This document shows positions 32,399-45,984 of a stretch of 64,000 nucleotides of DNA, piece by piece; position 1 is the first letter of the stretch; the number at the start of each line of letters is the position of its first letter. The stretch lies in NCBI RefSeq assembly GCF_035581345.1, contig NZ_CP141608.1, forward strand, positions 2,014,501 to 2,078,500, read 5' to 3'. A program made the position numbers and the translations under genes. This DNA is from Pseudomonas sp. JQ170C. Lineage in GTDB: Bacteria > Pseudomonadota > Gammaproteobacteria > Pseudomonadales > Pseudomonadaceae. The notes beneath the pieces were generated by a model. It was not told the DNA's origin, ran no database searches, and was given only the letters and a program-made list of their open reading frames with translations.

Positions 32399-33519
32399 CA
32401 GTGGGCGCTCCACGGCTCTGCCGTTTCGATCACGCCACCGCCCAGGCAGATTTCGCCATCGTAGAAGACCACCGACTGGCCGGGGGTAACCGCGCGCTGG
32501 GGTTCGTCGAAGACGGCGCGGTAGCCGCTTTCGGTGAGTTCCAGGGTGCAGTCCTGATCGCTCTGGCGGTAGCGGACCTTGGCGGTCAGGCGGCGCGGGC
32601 TGGACAGGTCGATCGGGTTGACCCAGAAAATTTCCGAGGCAAGCAGGGCGCGGGAAAACAGCCATGGGTGTTCGTTGCCCTGGCCGACCACCAGCACATT
32701 GCGGCTGAGGTCTTTCTCCAGCACGTACCACGGCTCGTCGCCGGCGTCTTTCAGGCCGCCGATACCCAGGCCCTGGCGCTGGCCGATGGTGTGGTACATC
32801 AGGCCATGATGGCGGCCGATCACTTCACCGTCGGTGGTCTGGATCTCGCCCGGCTGTGCCGGTAGGTACTGCTTGAGGAAGTCGCTGAAGCGACGCTCGC
32901 CGATAAAGCAGATGCCGGTGGAGTCTTTTTTCTTGGCCGTGGCCAGGCCGTGTTTTTCGGCGATGGCGCGAACTTCAGGCTTTTCCAGCTCGCCCACCGG
33001 GAACAGGGTGCGGGCAATCTGCTCGCCGCCCACGGCGTGCAGGAAGTAGCTCTGGTCTTTGTTCGGGTCCAGGCCCTTGAGCAGCTCGGTGCGCCCGTCA
33101 GTATCGCGGCGGCGCACGTAGTGGCCGGTAGCAATCAGGTCGGCGCCCAGCATCAGAGCGTAATCGAGGAAGGCCTTGAACTTGATTTCACGGTTGCACA
33201 GGATGTCCGGATTCGGCGTGCGCCCGGCCTTGTATTCGGCCAGGAAGTGCTCGAACACGTTGTCCCAGTACTCGGCGGCAAAGTTGGCGGTGTGCAGCTT
33301 GATGCCGATGCGATCGCACACAGCCTGGGCGTCGGCCAGGTCTTCGCGGGCGGTGCAGTATTCGGTGCCGTCATCCTCTTCCCAGTTCTTCATGAACAGG
33401 CCTTCCACCTGGTAGCCCTGCTCCATCAGCAGGAGGGCGGAGACGGAAGAGTCCACGCCGCCGGACATGCCGACGATAACGCGCGTCTTTTCGGGTTCGT
33501 AAAGGGCTGGACTGGTCAT
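32398..33519 (-). CDS. mnmA: tRNA-specific 2-thiouridylase MnmA
   Basis: The 373-residue product makes the 2-thio group of U34 in Lys, Glu and Gln tRNAs. The PP-loop ATP-binding motif [16 protein letters not shown] (about residues 17-32) and both catalytic cysteines (in [13 protein letters not shown], about 105, and [11 protein letters not shown], about 205) are present. Sulfur is delivered by the Tus relay, whose genes are also in this window (tusE, B, C, D at 53.1-54.5 kb). It is coupled to hflD. Confidence 0.97.
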   Translation of the reverse strand: MTSPALYEPEKTRVIVGMSGGVDSSVSALLLMEQGYQVEGLFMKNWEEDDGTEYCTAREDLADAQAVCDRIGIKLHTANFAAEYWDNVFEHFLAEYKAGRTPNPDILCNREIKFKAFLDYALMLGADLIATGHYVRRRDTDGRTELLKGLDPNKDQSYFLHAVGGEQIARTLFPVGELEKPEVRAIAEKHGLATAKKKDSTGICFIGERRFSDFLKQYLPAQPGEIQTTDGEVIGRHHGLMYHTIGQRQGLGIGGLKDAGDEPWYVLEKDLSRNVLVVGQGNEHPWLFSRALLASEIFWVNPIDLSSPRRLTAKVRYRQSDQDCTLELTESGYRAVFDEPQRAVTPGQSVVFYDGEICLGGGVIETAEPWSAH

Positions 33520-33589
33520 AGGTACCGGCTGTGTATCTGGAAAAAGACGACGATTCTATCAAACTGCGGCCTACAAGGCATCGTCACCG

Positions 33590-34024
33590 TCAGTCGCGTA
33601 TCAGTGTCAGGCTGTGCAGTGGCCCTGTCAGGTAGTCATCGATGCAGCGCGGCACCAGCTCGCTGCGCCAGCGTTCGGGGTCTGCCAGCAGTTCGTCGCG
33701 GGTCAGCCATACGGCGCGGACGATATCGCTGTCCAGGGCGCGCTGGGGGTGATGCCGGAGGGGGCGGGCGGCGAAGCAGACGCGTTGGTAGGTCACGCCA
33801 TTGCTGGGGGCGGTGTAGAGGTAGATGCCGACGATACCGGTCGGTTCGACGTCCCAGGCGGTTTCTTCGAGGGTTTCGCGGATGGCGGCCTCGATCAGGC
33901 TCTCGTTGGCTTCGAGGTGGCCGGCAGGCTGGTTGAAGACATGTTTGCCGGCCTTGAACTCCTCGACCATGAGGAAGCGGCCCTGGTCTTCGACGATGGT
34001 GGCGACGGTGATATGGGGGCGCAC
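33590..34024 (-). CDS. Nudix hydrolase NudJ-like
   Basis: The 144-residue product has a Nudix box, GHLEANESLIEAAIRETLEE (about residues 38-57), followed by TAW in place of the usual xGU end. The family removes phosphate or pyrophosphate from nucleotides and thiamine pyrophosphate; it resembles NudJ. I chose the GTG at 34024 (start (M)RPHITVATIVEDQG), preceded by a purine-rich GGGAGAGA; the ATG at 34063 lies within a repeat. It sits upstream of mnmA on the same strand (70-bp gap), so it may be co-transcribed with it. Confidence 0.85.
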   Translation of the reverse strand: MRPHITVATIVEDQGRFLMVEEFKAGKHVFNQPAGHLEANESLIEAAIRETLEETAWDVEPTGIVGIYLYTAPSNGVTYQRVCFAARPLRHHPQRALDSDIVRAVWLTRDELLADPERWRSELVPRCIDDYLTGPLHSLTLIRD

Positions 34025-34047
34025 GGTCGATTCTCTCCCTTGGTTGT

Positions 34048-34111
34048 AAGCTTCAAGCTGCAAGCCACAAGTTAAAGCCCGCTTGTTCTTGTGGCTTGCA
34101 GCTTGAAGCTT
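34048..34111. repeat. 24-bp perfect inverted repeat
   Basis: AAGCTTCAAGCTGCAAGCCA continuing to CAAG (34048-34071) is repeated exactly in reverse complement at 34088-34111, with a 16-bp loop, in the gap between the Nudix gene and idh. The arms are themselves built of AGCTT/CAAGC steps. Confidence 0.85.
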
Positions 34112-34122
34112 GGAGCTAAAGA

Positions 34123-34147
34123 AAACCCCGGTGCGTGGCCGGGGTTT
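34123..34147. terminator. Terminator of idh (probably bidirectional)
   Basis: AAACCCCGG and CCGGGGTTT form a 9-bp stem around TGCGTGG, 26 bp after the idh stop. The minus-strand RNA continues CUUUAG and the plus strand continues CTTTTT. Confidence 0.85.
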
Positions 34148-34173
34148 CTTTTTACTGCTTCAAGCTGCTTCTC

Positions 34174-36814
<2,641 letters not shown>

Positions 36815-38071
36815 ATGGGATACCAGAAAATCAAGGTTCCGGCAGTCGGCGACAAAATCACCGTCAACGCAGACCATTCTCTTAATGTTCCTGATAATCC
36901 GATCATCCCGTTCATCGAAGGCGACGGCATTGGCGTCGACGTCAGTCCCGTCATGATCAAAGTGGTTGATGCTGCTGTAGAGAAAGCCTATGGGGGCAAG
37001 CGCAAGATTTCCTGGATGGAAGTCTATGCCGGCGAGAAAGCCACCCAGGTATACGACCAGGACACCTGGCTGCCCCAGGAAACCCTGGATGCCGTGAAAG
37101 ATTACGTCGTCTCCATCAAGGGTCCGCTGACCACCCCGGTCGGTGGTGGTATCCGCTCGCTGAACGTTGCCCTGCGCCAGCAGCTGGACCTGTACGTGTG
37201 CCTGCGCCCGGTGGTTTGGTTCGATGGTGTGCCAAGTCCGGTGAAAAAGCCTGGCGACGTCGACATGGTGATCTTCCGTGAGAACTCCGAAGACATCTAT
37301 GCCGGTATCGAGTGGAAGGCCGGCTCGCCCGAGGCGCAGAAGGTCATCAAGTTCCTTAAAGAGGAAATGGGCGTTACCAAGATCCGTTTTGATCAAGACT
37401 GCGGTATCGGCATCAAGCCGGTGTCCAAGGAAGGCACCCAGCGCCTGGTGCGCAAGGCCCTGCAGTACGTGGTGGACAACGACCGCAAGTCGCTGACCAT
37501 CGTGCACAAGGGCAATATCATGAAATTCACCGAGGGTGCCTTCAAGGACTGGGGCTACGAAGTGGCCAAGAACGAATTCGGTGCCGAGCTGCTCGATGGC
37601 GGCCCGTGGATGAAGTTCAAGAACCCGAAAACCGGCCGTGAAGTCATCGTCAAGGATGCCATCGCCGACGCCATGCTCCAGCAGATCCTGCTGCGCCCGG
37701 CCGAGTACGATGTGATCGCCACCCTCAACCTCAACGGCGACTACCTCTCCGACGCCCTCGCGGCAGAAGTGGGGGGTATCGGTATCGCGCCAGGTGCCAA
37801 CCTGTCCGATACCGTGGCCATGTTCGAAGCCACTCACGGTACTGCGCCGAAATACGCCGGCAAAGACCAGGTCAATCCGGGGTCGGTGATTCTCTCGGCC
37901 GAGATGATGCTGCGTCACCTGGGCTGGACCGAAGCCGCCGACCTGATCATCAAGGGCACCAATGGGGCTATCAAGGCCAAGACCGTGACCTATGACTTCG
38001 AGCGCCTGATGGATGGCGCCACGCTGGTCAGCAGCTCCGGTTTTGGTGAGGCGCTTATCAAGCACATGTAA
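36815..38071 (+). CDS. icd: Isocitrate dehydrogenase, NADP-dependent, dimeric type
   Basis: The 418-residue product is the E. coli-type TCA-cycle enzyme. The substrate loop [20 protein letters not shown] (about residues 151-170) contains the serine that AceK phosphorylates in E. coli to send carbon into the glyoxylate shunt; aceA is in this window at 26 kb. The metal/NADP segment [20 protein letters not shown] and [20 protein letters not shown] are intact. It is a single gene followed by a strong terminator. Confidence 0.97.
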   Translation: MGYQKIKVPAVGDKITVNADHSLNVPDNPIIPFIEGDGIGVDVSPVMIKVVDAAVEKAYGGKRKISWMEVYAGEKATQVYDQDTWLPQETLDAVKDYVVSIKGPLTTPVGGGIRSLNVALRQQLDLYVCLRPVVWFDGVPSPVKKPGDVDMVIFRENSEDIYAGIEWKAGSPEAQKVIKFLKEEMGVTKIRFDQDCGIGIKPVSKEGTQRLVRKALQYVVDNDRKSLTIVHKGNIMKFTEGAFKDWGYEVAKNEFGAELLDGGPWMKFKNPKTGREVIVKDAIADAMLQQILLRPAEYDVIATLNLNGDYLSDALAAEVGGIGIAPGANLSDTVAMFEATHGTAPKYAGKDQVNPGSVILSAEMMLRHLGWTEAADLIIKGTNGAIKAKTVTYDFERLMDGATLVSSSGFGEALIKHM

Positions 38072-38089
38072 TAAAAAGCAGGCAAACAA

Positions 38090-38126
38090 AAGCCGACCCG
38101 CTCGCAGGAACGGGTCGGCTTTTTAT
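38090..38126 (+). terminator. Terminator of icd
   Basis: AAGCCGACCCG and CGGGTCGGCTT form an 11-bp stem around CTCGCAGGAA, followed by a T-run (TTTTATT) on the plus strand. Confidence 0.9.
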
Positions 38127-38138
38127 TGCGTTCAGCGA

Positions 38139-38402
38139 TCAGGCGCCAATGGTGCTGTCTACTGTGGCGGTGGCGGCTGGCGCGGCGTCGACTTTTCTAT
38201 TGGCATCCTGGATTTCGATGGCGTGCAGTCCTTTGGGTCCTTGGATAATTTCAAACGTGACGGCCTGGCCGGCTTTCAACGTTTTGTAGCCATCCATTTT
38301 GATGGCGGAATAGTGAGCGAAAAGGTCGTCGCTTTTCCCTTCTTCGTTGATGAATCCGTAGCCCTTGGCATTGTTGAACCACTTGACTTTACCGCTTGCC
38401 AT
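38139..38402 (-). CDS. cspD: Cold shock domain protein CspD
   Basis: The 87-residue product has a full cold shock domain: [19 protein letters not shown] (RNP1) and [20 protein letters not shown] (RNP2 region, with AHYSAI as in CspD), then an Ala/Thr-rich tail of about 20 residues. CspD in E. coli binds single-stranded DNA and inhibits replication in stationary phase. I chose the ATG at 38402, giving MASGKVKWF. It is divergent from clpS, an arrangement common in gammaproteobacteria. Confidence 0.92.
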   Translation of the reverse strand: MASGKVKWFNNAKGYGFINEEGKSDDLFAHYSAIKMDGYKTLKAGQAVTFEIIQGPKGLHAIEIQDANRKVDAAPAATATVDSTIGA

Positions 38403-38629
38403 CCTCATATCCCTCTGCAAAGGACTCCATCACTGGAGTATCATCCACTCCATCCGCATATGAACCTGCGAAAATTCTGGTTGACTGCGCGGATCTTTAT
38501 CGACCACGGTGGGTTCTTATTGGTTGTAACACCGTTTTGCCGATAGTCAAGGTCGGACGACAGTCGTTCAAACGTCGGCTTTGCGGTCAACCCACAACCT
38601 TAACCTGTCGAAATGATGAATTTCTTTCC

Positions 38630-38992
38630 ATGCATGTACATAGCCAGATTCGACTAACATTCAATCAGGATCGCCCGCAATCGCATGAGGACAATGGCTC
38701 CGGCCTGGCCGTTCAGGAAGCCAAGCCAGCGCTGCAGGCGCCACCCATGTACAAGGTGGTTTTGTTCAACGATGACTACACACCGATGGATTTCGTCGTC
38801 GAAGTGCTCGAGGTGTTTTTTAACCTGAATCGCGAGCTGGCGACCAAGGTCATGCTGGCCGTCCACACAGAAGGACGGGCAGTGTGCGGATTGTTTACCC
38901 GCGACATCGCCGAGACCAAGGCCATGCAGGTCAACCAATACGCCAGGGAAAGCCAGCATCCGCTACTCTGTGAAATCGAGAAGGACGGTTAA
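38630..38992 (+). CDS. clpS: ClpS, adaptor of the ClpAP protease (N-recognin)
   Basis: The 120-residue product has a flexible N-terminal tail (about 35 residues) and the ClpS core with [20 protein letters not shown] (about residues 42-61), whose Asn-Asp-Asp binds the N-terminal Leu, Phe, Tyr or Trp of N-degron substrates. It delivers these to ClpA, whose gene starts 30 bp downstream. The ATG at 38630 gives the family length; the frame upstream has no plausible ribosome site. Confidence 0.96.
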   Translation: MHVHSQIRLTFNQDRPQSHEDNGSGLAVQEAKPALQAPPMYKVVLFNDDYTPMDFVVEVLEVFFNLNRELATKVMLAVHTEGRAVCGLFTRDIAETKAMQVNQYARESQHPLLCEIEKDG

Positions 38993-39022
38993 TCGCCGAC
39001 CACTTGGGTATGAGGTGAAGCT

Positions 39023-41293
39023 ATGTTAAACCGCGAGCTCGAAGTCACCCTCAATCTGGCCTTCAAGGAGGCACGATCGAAGCGTCATGAATTCATGACC
39101 GTCGAACACCTGCTGCTGGCATTGCTGGATAATGAGGCCGCTGCCACCGTTTTGCGTGCCTGCGGCGCGAACCTCGACAAACTCAAACACGACCTGCAGG
39201 AGTTCATTGACTCCACCACGCCGTTGATCCCCGTACATGACGAGGATCGCGAGACCCAGCCAACCCTGGGCTTCCAGCGTGTATTGCAGCGCGCAGTCTT
39301 CCACGTCCAGAGCTCGGGCAAGCGTGAAGTCACCGGTGCCAATGTGCTGGTGGCGATTTTCAGCGAACAGGAAAGCCAGGCGGTGTTTCTGCTCAAGCAG
39401 CAGAGCGTCGCTCGAATCGATGTGGTCAATTACATTGCCCATGGCATCTCCAAGGTGCCGGGTCATGGTGAGCACTCCGAAGGCGAGCAGGACATGCAGG
39501 ATGAGGACGGTGGCGAAACATCGTCGTCGGGCAATCCCCTGGATGCCTATGCCAGCAACCTCAACGAACAAGCCCGTCAAGGCCGCATCGATCCGCTGGT
39601 CGGTCGCGAGCTGGAAGTCGAGCGCGTAGCGCAGATCCTTGCGCGTCGGCGCAAGAACAACCCGCTGCTGGTCGGTGAGGCCGGTGTCGGCAAGACCGCC
39701 ATCGCCGAAGGCCTGGCCAAACGTATCGTCGACGGTCAGGTGCCAGATCTGCTGGCACAGAGCGTGGTGTATTCCCTTGACCTGGGCGCGCTGCTGGCCG
39801 GTACCAAATACCGCGGCGACTTCGAGAAGCGCTTCAAGGCGCTGCTCGGTGAGCTGCGCAAGCGCCCTCAGGCGATCCTGTTCATCGACGAGATTCACAC
39901 CATCATCGGTGCCGGTGCGGCATCTGGCGGTGTGATGGACGCCTCCAACCTGCTCAAGCCATTGCTGTCCTCGGGTGATATCCGCTGCATCGGTTCGACC
40001 ACCTTCCAGGAATTCCGTGGCATCTTCGAGAAGGACCGGGCCCTGGCGCGGCGTTTCCAGAAGGTCGATGTCAGTGAGCCATCGGTGGAAGACACCGTAG
40101 GTATCCTGCGCGGCCTCAAGGGGCGCTTCGAGACCCACCACAATATCGAGTACAGCGACGAGGCCCTGCGCGCAGCCGCCGAGCTTGCGGCGCGCTACAT
40201 CAGCGATCGGCACATGCCGGACAAGGCCATTGATGTGATCGACGAAGCCGGTGCCTACCAGCGCCTGCAGCCGGTCGAGATGCGCGTCAAGCGTATTGAT
40301 GTGCCGCAAGTTGAAGATATCGTCGCGAAAATTGCCCGAATCCCGCCAAAACACGTCACCAGTTCCGACAAGGAGCTGCTGCGTAACCTGGAGCGCGACC
40401 TGAAACTGACCGTGTTTGGTCAGGATGCGGCGATCGACTCGCTGGCGACTGCCATCAAGTTGTCTCGTGCTGGTCTCAAGTCGCCTGACAAGCCTGTCGG
40501 TTCGTTCCTGTTCGCCGGCCCTACCGGTGTCGGTAAGACCGAGGCGGCACGTCAGTTGGCCAAGGCGCTGGGGGTCGAGTTGGTGCGCTTCGACATGTCT
40601 GAGTACATGGAGCGTCATACCGTGTCGCGCTTGATTGGTGCCCCTCCAGGCTATGTCGGGTTCGACCAGGGTGGCTTGCTCACTGAGGCGATCACCAAGC
40701 AGCCGCACTGTGTGCTGTTGCTCGATGAGATCGAGAAGGCCCACCCTGAAGTCTTCAACCTGCTGCTGCAGGTGATGGACCACGGCACACTGACTGATAA
40801 CAACGGGCGCAAGGCGGATTTCCGCAACGTGATCGTGATCATGACCACCAACGCCGGTGCTGAAACCGCGGCGCGAGCCTCCATTGGCTTCACGCAGCAG
40901 GATCACTCCTCGGATGCGATGGAAGTGATCAAGAAGAGCTTCACGCCAGAGTTCCGCAACCGTCTGGACACCATCATCCAGTTTGGTCGCCTCAGTCACG
41001 AGACGATCAAGAGCGTGGTGGACAAGTTCCTCATCGAGCTGCAGGCGCAACTGGAAGACAAGCGCGTTCTGCTGGAAGTAAGCGATGCGGCACGCAGCTG
41101 GCTGGCCGCTGGCGGTTATGACGCACAGATGGGGGCGCGGCCGATGGCGCGGCTGATCCAGGACAAGATCAAGCGGCCGCTGGCCGAGGAAATCCTGTTC
41201 GGTGAGCTGGCTGAGCATGGCGGCGTGGTACACGTCGACATTCGCGATGGCGAACTGGTGTTCGACTTCGAGACCACGGCTGAGATGGCGTAG
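39023..41293 (+). CDS. clpA: ClpA, ATPase subunit of the ClpAP protease
   Basis: The 756-residue product has the N domain that docks ClpS (about residues 1-145), an acidic linker, AAA module 1 (Walker [10 protein letters not shown], about 213-221; Walker [14 protein letters not shown]) and AAA module 2 (Walker [10 protein letters not shown], about 493-501; Walker [13 protein letters not shown]). It unfolds substrates and feeds them into ClpP. It is in the same unit as clpS and is followed by a REP pair and a bidirectional terminator. Confidence 0.97.
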   Translation: MLNRELEVTLNLAFKEARSKRHEFMTVEHLLLALLDNEAAATVLRACGANLDKLKHDLQEFIDSTTPLIPVHDEDRETQPTLGFQRVLQRAVFHVQSSGKREVTGANVLVAIFSEQESQAVFLLKQQSVARIDVVNYIAHGISKVPGHGEHSEGEQDMQDEDGGETSSSGNPLDAYASNLNEQARQGRIDPLVGRELEVERVAQILARRRKNNPLLVGEAGVGKTAIAEGLAKRIVDGQVPDLLAQSVVYSLDLGALLAGTKYRGDFEKRFKALLGELRKRPQAILFIDEIHTIIGAGAASGGVMDASNLLKPLLSSGDIRCIGSTTFQEFRGIFEKDRALARRFQKVDVSEPSVEDTVGILRGLKGRFETHHNIEYSDEALRAAAELAARYISDRHMPDKAIDVIDEAGAYQRLQPVEMRVKRIDVPQVEDIVAKIARIPPKHVTSSDKELLRNLERDLKLTVFGQDAAIDSLATAIKLSRAGLKSPDKPVGSFLFAGPTGVGKTEAARQLAKALGVELVRFDMSEYMERHTVSRLIGAPPGYVGFDQGGLLTEAITKQPHCVLLLDEIEKAHPEVFNLLLQVMDHGTLTDNNGRKADFRNVIVIMTTNAGAETAARASIGFTQQDHSSDAMEVIKKSFTPEFRNRLDTIIQFGRLSHETIKSVVDKFLIELQAQLEDKRVLLEVSDAARSWLAAGGYDAQMGARPMARLIQDKIKRPLAEEILFGELAEHGGVVHVDIRDGELVFDFETTAEMA

Positions 41294-41302
41294 CGGTTGA
41301 CT

Positions 41303-41356
41303 GATCGCGGGGCAAGCCCGCTCCTACAGAATTTGTAGGGGCGGGCTTGCCCCGCG
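41303..41356. repeat. REP pair (BIME)
   Basis: GATCGCGGGGCAAGCCCGCT (41303-41322, continuing to 41328) and its inverted copy with one change (41334-41356) are 5 bp apart, between clpA and its terminator. Confidence 0.88.
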
Positions 41357-41373
41357 GTGCTTTCAAGGCAAAC

Positions 41374-41405
41374 AAAAAAGCCCGGCATATAGCCGGGCAT
41401 TTTTT
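41374..41405. terminator. Bidirectional terminator between clpA and infA
   Basis: GCCCGGC and GCCGGGC form a 7-bp stem around ATATA, with an A-run to the left and a T-run to the right, so it works for clpA (plus) and infA (minus). Confidence 0.92.
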
Positions 41406-41416
41406 GTTGGTGCTGC

Positions 41417-41635
41417 TTATCGGGCGCGGTAGGTGATGCGTCCTTTGCTCAGGTCATAGGGCGTCAGTTCGACGCGGACCTTGTCACCGGTCAGAATACG
41501 AATGTAGTTCTTGCGCATTTTTCCAGAGATATGCGCGGTAACGACGTGCCCATTTTCCAACTCCACACGGAACATGGTGTTGGGCAGGGTGTCGACGACA
41601 GTGCCTTCCATTTCGAAGCTGTCTTCTTTCGACAT
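41417..41635 (-). CDS. infA: Translation initiation factor IF-1
   Basis: At 72 residues it is the exact family length. It is a single S1/OB fold: [40 protein letters not shown] and [19 protein letters not shown]-1 binds the A site of the 30S subunit during initiation. It is found between clpA and bpt on the minus strand, as in other pseudomonads. Confidence 0.97.
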
Positions 41636-41739
41636 GCAGTAAAGCCCTCGGTGTCCAGTTAATGGCCCGGTGCACGACTGCGCCAGGCAAAAAAAGTGGC
41701 GTGCATTGTGCCCGAAAAATGGACTTCAAGCCAATGATT

Positions 41740-42447
41740 TCAGTTCAGGGTTACCCAGCGCTGATTGATCAACAGCTCGATGGGGCGGTACTGGGTCTTG
41801 TAGTTCATCTTTTTGCAGTTTTTGATCCAGTAGCCGAGGTAGACGGCGTCCAGCCCCAGGCGCAGGGCTTCGGTGATCTGCCAGAGGATGGCGTAGCGGC
41901 CCAGGCTCCTGCGTTCCTCGTCGGGCTCGTAGAAGGTGTAGACCGCCGAGAGGCCATTGGGTAGCAGGTCGGTGACAGCCACGGCGACCAGGCGGCCATG
42001 CAGGCGGAATTCGTAGAAGCGCGAAAACGGCAGGTCGCGGACCAGGAACGTAGAGAACTGATCGCGGCTGGGCGGGTACATGTCACCGTCGGCATGCCGT
42101 TGCTCGATGTAGCGCCGGTACAGCTCGAAGTACTCTTCCTTGAAGGCCGGGCGCGCGGGGGTGACGGTCAGGTCGGCGTTGCGCTTGAGAATGCGCTTTT
42201 GCTGGCGGTTGGGCAAAAAGCGTGCAGACGGAATCCGCGCCGGTACACAGGCGTTGCAGTTCTGGCAATGCGGGCGATACAAGTGGTCGCCACTGCGCCG
42301 GAAGCCCATTTCCGACAGGTCTGCGTAGACATTCACGTCCATCGGCTGGCTCGGATCGAGAAACAGCGTGGTGGCTTGTTCGTCTGGCAGGTAGCTGCAG
42401 GAATGGGGTTGAGTGGCATAAAACTTCAACCGCGCCAGCTCTGTCAT
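41740..42447 (-). CDS. bpt: Aspartate/glutamate leucyltransferase
   Basis: The 235-residue product fits Bpt, the bacterial relative of eukaryotic arginyltransferase: the N-terminal Cys-rich part ([20 protein letters not shown] and [13 protein letters not shown], about residues 62-74) and the C-terminal GNAT-like half ([20 protein letters not shown], about 205-224). It adds Leu from Leu-tRNA to proteins with N-terminal Asp or Glu, making them ClpS substrates. The ATG at 42447 has GAGGGG 6 nt upstream. Confidence 0.95.
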   Translation of the reverse strand: MTELARLKFYATQPHSCSYLPDEQATTLFLDPSQPMDVNVYADLSEMGFRRSGDHLYRPHCQNCNACVPARIPSARFLPNRQQKRILKRNADLTVTPARPAFKEEYFELYRRYIEQRHADGDMYPPSRDQFSTFLVRDLPFSRFYEFRLHGRLVAVAVTDLLPNGLSAVYTFYEPDEERRSLGRYAILWQITEALRLGLDAVYLGYWIKNCKKMNYKTQYRPIELLINQRWVTLN

Positions 42448-42504
42448 GATCAACCCCTCGGGAGGTGCGTTTGAATTAAGTGTAAGCCAGCTGGAAAAAC
42501 TCGC

Positions 42505-43185
42505 CTAGCAAACCCAGCTGGCGCTGTTGGGTTCATCCAGGTAGCGCTGCAAATAGTCGGCAAAAGTCGCGCGGGGGATGGCGCGTGCGCCCAGGCTGTG
42601 CAGGTGGTCGGTGGGCATCTGGCAGTCGATCAGCACGAACCCCGCTTGCTGCAGGTGTTCGACCAGGCTCACGAAGCCGACTTTCGAGGCGTTGTCGGCG
42701 CGGCTGAACATCGACTCGCCGAAAAACAGCCGGCCCATCGCCAGGCCGTACAAGCCGCCGACCAGCTCGCCGTCCTGGCGCACTTCCACCGAGTGAGCGA
42801 AACCCTGCTTGTGCAGCGTGAGGTAGGCCGCCTGCATGCTGTCGGTGATCCAGGTGCCGTCGGCGTAGTCGCGGGGAGCGGCGCAGGCGCGGATCACGGC
42901 AGCAAAATCCTGGTCGAAGCTGACCTGGTAGCGACCCTGGCGCATGAGCTTGCGCAAGGAGCGCGACACATGAAGTTCATCGGGGAACAGTACGGTGCGC
43001 GGATCGGGTGACCACCAGAGGATCGGCTGGCCATCCTGGTACCAGGGGAAGCAACCATGGCGATAAGCCTGCACCAGGCGCTCGGCGCTCAGGTCGCCGC
43101 CAGCGGCGAGCAGGCCATTGGGGTCGCGCAGGGCTTTGTCCAATGGGGGGAAGGTCAGGGTGTCGCGGCTCAACCAGGTCAGCAT
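42505..43185 (-). CDS. aat: Leucyl/phenylalanyl-tRNA-protein transferase
   Basis: The 226-residue product has the Aat signatures: [20 protein letters not shown] (about residues 25-44), [19 protein letters not shown] and [20 protein letters not shown] (about 145-164). It adds Leu or Phe to proteins with N-terminal Lys or Arg. Together with bpt, clpS and clpA it makes this stretch a complete N-degron set. The start at 43185 gives the usual length. Confidence 0.96.
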   Translation of the reverse strand: MLTWLSRDTLTFPPLDKALRDPNGLLAAGGDLSAERLVQAYRHGCFPWYQDGQPILWWSPDPRTVLFPDELHVSRSLRKLMRQGRYQVSFDQDFAAVIRACAAPRDYADGTWITDSMQAAYLTLHKQGFAHSVEVRQDGELVGGLYGLAMGRLFFGESMFSRADNASKVGFVSLVEHLQQAGFVLIDCQMPTDHLHSLGARAIPRATFADYLQRYLDEPNSASWVC

Positions 43186-43509
43186 CGTCGTTCTGTGATG
43201 GAGGAGGGGAGGGTGGTCAGGATCGCCTGAAAGCGTATCGCGGGACAAGCCCGCGCCCACCGGCGATGCGCTAAAGCAACTTGCGCCCCCCTTTGTTGTC
43301 ACACCTGCGTAAAAACACCGCATAAGCCTTTGTCACAAAAGAAAATGCGTGCTCAAATTGCTGTATAGGAAATTGGCCCCCGTTTACGCTTCCTTCTGGC
43401 GTGCCGTCATGGCGGTAGGCGGGCAGTAATGTTAAAAGTAGTGGTTTGTTGACTGTTCAATTGGGTCAATCACTGTTGGACGCGCATTAAGCGCAGGAAT
43501 AGAAGCGTT
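43186..43509. other. Intergenic region between aat and ftsK
   Basis: These 324 bp between two divergent genes hold one REP unit (43236-43260) and no gene. The ftsK promoter should be in the AT-richer right half; I see no certain -35/-10 pair. From memory, in P. aeruginosa PAO1 trxB1 lies between these two genes; here it does not. Confidence 0.5.
43236..43260. repeat. Single REP element (diverged)
   Basis: ATCGCGGGACAAGCCCGCGC (43237-43256) resembles the REP core with GGAC for GGGC and CGCGCCC for CGCTCCT, so it is an older or diverged copy. Confidence 0.6.
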
Positions 43510-45921
43510 TTGAAGAAATCCACCGCGACATCGAATCCCTTGCCTGTGCCGCTTTGGCGCCAGCAGCTGCATTATCGCCTCAAGGAAGGTGCGCTGATCG
43601 CCATGGGGGCGCTGTGCCTGTACCTGTGGATGGCGTTGCTGACGTATGACCAGGCCGACCCAGGCTTCAGCCACACCAGCAATGTCGAGCAAGTGCAGAA
43701 CGCCGCCGGCCGTGCCGGTGCCTATTTCGCCGACATCCTGTTCATGGTGCTGGGCTATTTCGCCTATATCTTCCCGCTGCTGCTGGCCATAAAGACCTGG
43801 CAGATCTTCCGTGAGCGCCACCAGCCCTGGCAGTGGAGCGGCTGGCTGTTCTCCTGGCGCCTGATCGGCCTGGTGTTCCTGGTGCTCTCGGGCGCGGCGC
43901 TGGCGCATATCCATTTTCATTCCGCCGCAAGCCTGCCGGCCTCGGCCGGGGGCGCGCTGGGTGAGAGCCTGGGCGACCTGGCCAAGAATGCCCTGAACGT
44001 GCAGGGCAGCACCCTGATGTTCATTGCCCTGTTCCTGTTCGGCCTGACGGTGTTCACCGACCTGTCCTGGTTCAAGGTCATGGACGTTACCGGAAAGATC
44101 ACCCTCGATCTGTTCGAGCTGTTCCAGGGCGCCGCCAACCGCTGGTGGGCCGCCCGCAACGAACGCAAGCGCCTGGTGGCCAAGCTGCGCGAGGTCGACG
44201 ACCAGGTGCACGACGTAGTGGCTCCAGTGGTGCCGGATCGACGCGAGCAAGCCAAGGCCAAGGAGCGCATCATCGAGCGCGACCAGGCCTTGAGCAAACA
44301 CGTTGCCCAGCGTGAGCAACAGCCGGCCCCGGTGATCATGCCGGCCCCGGTCAAGGCGCCAGAACCCAGCAAGCGTGTGCAAAAGGAAAAACAGGCCCCG
44401 CTGTTCGTCGACAGCGCTATCGAAGGCACCTTGCCGCCGATCTCAATCCTCGATCCGGCCGAGAAAAAGCAGGTCAATTACTCGCCCGAATCCCTGGCCG
44501 GTGTCGGTCATCTGCTGGAAATCAAGCTCAAGGAGTTCGGTGTCGAAGTCTCGGTGGATTCGATTCACCCCGGCCCGGTGATTACCCGTTACGAAATCCA
44601 GCCGGCTGCAGGCGTCAAGGTCAGCCGCATCTCCAACCTGGCAAAAGACCTGGCGCGTTCCCTGGCGGTGACCAGTGTGCGTGTGGTCGAGGTCATCCCC
44701 GGCAAGACTACCGTCGGTATCGAGATTCCCAACGAGGATCGCCAGATCGTGCGCTTCTCCGAAGTGCTTTCGTCGCCTCAATACGACGAGGCCAAGTCGC
44801 CAGTCACCATGGCCCTGGGCCACGATATCGGCGGCAAACCGGTGATTACCGACCTCGCCAAGATGCCGCACCTGCTGGTGGCCGGTACCACCGGCTCCGG
44901 TAAGTCGGTGGGCGTGAACGCCATGATCCTGTCGATCCTGTTCAAGTCGGGCCCGGAAGACGCCAAGCTGATCATGATCGACCCGAAAATGCTTGAACTG
45001 TCGATCTACGAAGGCATTCCGCACCTGCTCTGTCCGGTAGTCACCGACATGAAGGACGCCGCCAATGCCCTGCGCTGGAGCGTGGCGGAGATGGAGCGCC
45101 GCTACAAGCTGATGGCGGCCATGGGCGTGCGTAACCTGGCGGGCTTCAACCGCAAGGTCAAGGATGCCGAAGAGGCGGGCGAGCCGATCTACGACCCGAT
45201 GTTCAAGCGCGAAAGCATGGATGACACGCCGCCGCTGCTCAAAACCCTGCCGACCATCGTGGTAGTGGTGGACGAGTTCGCCGACATGATGATGATCGTC
45301 GGCAAGAAGGTCGAAGAGCTCATTGCCCGTATCGCCCAGAAGGCCCGGGCTGCCGGTATCCACCTGATCCTCGCCACCCAGCGTCCGTCGGTGGACGTGA
45401 TCACCGGCCTGATCAAGGCCAACATCCCGACCCGTATGGCATTCCAGGTATCGAGCAAGATCGACTCGCGGACCATCATCGACCAGGGCGGTGCGGAACA
45501 GTTGCTCGGTCACGGTGACATGCTTTACATGCCGCCAGGCACCAGCTTGCCGATCCGTGTGCATGGCGCCTTCGTTTCCGACGATGAAGTCCACCGCGTG
45601 GTCGAGGCCTGGAAGCAACGGGGTGCGCCGGACTACAACGACGATATCCTCAATGGCGTCGAAGAGGCCGGTAGCGGCTTTGAAGGCGGCGGTGGTGGCG
45701 GCGACGGCGATGATGCCGAAACCGATGCCCTGTACGATGAAGCCGTGCAGTTTGTGCTCGAAAGCCGTCGTGCCTCCATTTCTGCGGTCCAGCGCAAGTT
45801 GAAGATTGGCTACAACCGCGCCGCGCGAATGATCGAGGCCATGGAGATGGCCGGTGTGGTGACCGCCATGAACACCAACGGCTCACGCGAAGTGATTGCC
45901 CCAGGGCCGGCCCGCGACTGA
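43510..45921 (+). CDS. ftsK: DNA translocase FtsK
   Basis: The 803-residue product has an N-terminal domain with about four transmembrane helices (residues about 22-195), a fairly short linker with Pro/Ala/Val-rich repeats (about 255-295), the RecA-like motor (Walker [12 protein letters not shown], about 457-467; Walker [13 protein letters not shown]) and the C-terminal gamma winged helix ([20 protein letters not shown], about 750-770) that reads KOPS sites. It links septum and chromosome segregation. The start is TTG at 43510, 10 nt after AGGAA, giving [12 protein letters not shown]. Confidence 0.95.
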   Translation: MKKSTATSNPLPVPLWRQQLHYRLKEGALIAMGALCLYLWMALLTYDQADPGFSHTSNVEQVQNAAGRAGAYFADILFMVLGYFAYIFPLLLAIKTWQIFRERHQPWQWSGWLFSWRLIGLVFLVLSGAALAHIHFHSAASLPASAGGALGESLGDLAKNALNVQGSTLMFIALFLFGLTVFTDLSWFKVMDVTGKITLDLFELFQGAANRWWAARNERKRLVAKLREVDDQVHDVVAPVVPDRREQAKAKERIIERDQALSKHVAQREQQPAPVIMPAPVKAPEPSKRVQKEKQAPLFVDSAIEGTLPPISILDPAEKKQVNYSPESLAGVGHLLEIKLKEFGVEVSVDSIHPGPVITRYEIQPAAGVKVSRISNLAKDLARSLAVTSVRVVEVIPGKTTVGIEIPNEDRQIVRFSEVLSSPQYDEAKSPVTMALGHDIGGKPVITDLAKMPHLLVAGTTGSGKSVGVNAMILSILFKSGPEDAKLIMIDPKMLELSIYEGIPHLLCPVVTDMKDAANALRWSVAEMERRYKLMAAMGVRNLAGFNRKVKDAEEAGEPIYDPMFKRESMDDTPPLLKTLPTIVVVVDEFADMMMIVGKKVEELIARIAQKARAAGIHLILATQRPSVDVITGLIKANIPTRMAFQVSSKIDSRTIIDQGGAEQLLGHGDMLYMPPGTSLPIRVHGAFVSDDEVHRVVEAWKQRGAPDYNDDILNGVEEAGSGFEGGGGGGDGDDAETDALYDEAVQFVLESRRASISAVQRKLKIGYNRAARMIEAMEMAGVVTAMNTNGSREVIAPGPARD

Positions 45922-45932
45922 TGAACCACCCA

Positions 45933-45958
45933 GCCTGCGGCCTGTAACGGCCGCAGGC
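45933..45958 (+). terminator. Hairpin between ftsK and lolA
   Basis: GCCTGCGGCC and GGCCGCAGGC form a perfect 10-bp stem around TGTAAC in the 63-bp ftsK-lolA gap. No U-run follows, so it is a weak or partial terminator at most. Confidence 0.5.
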
Positions 45959-45984
45959 CCACTCATATTGCAACGAGGATTTCC

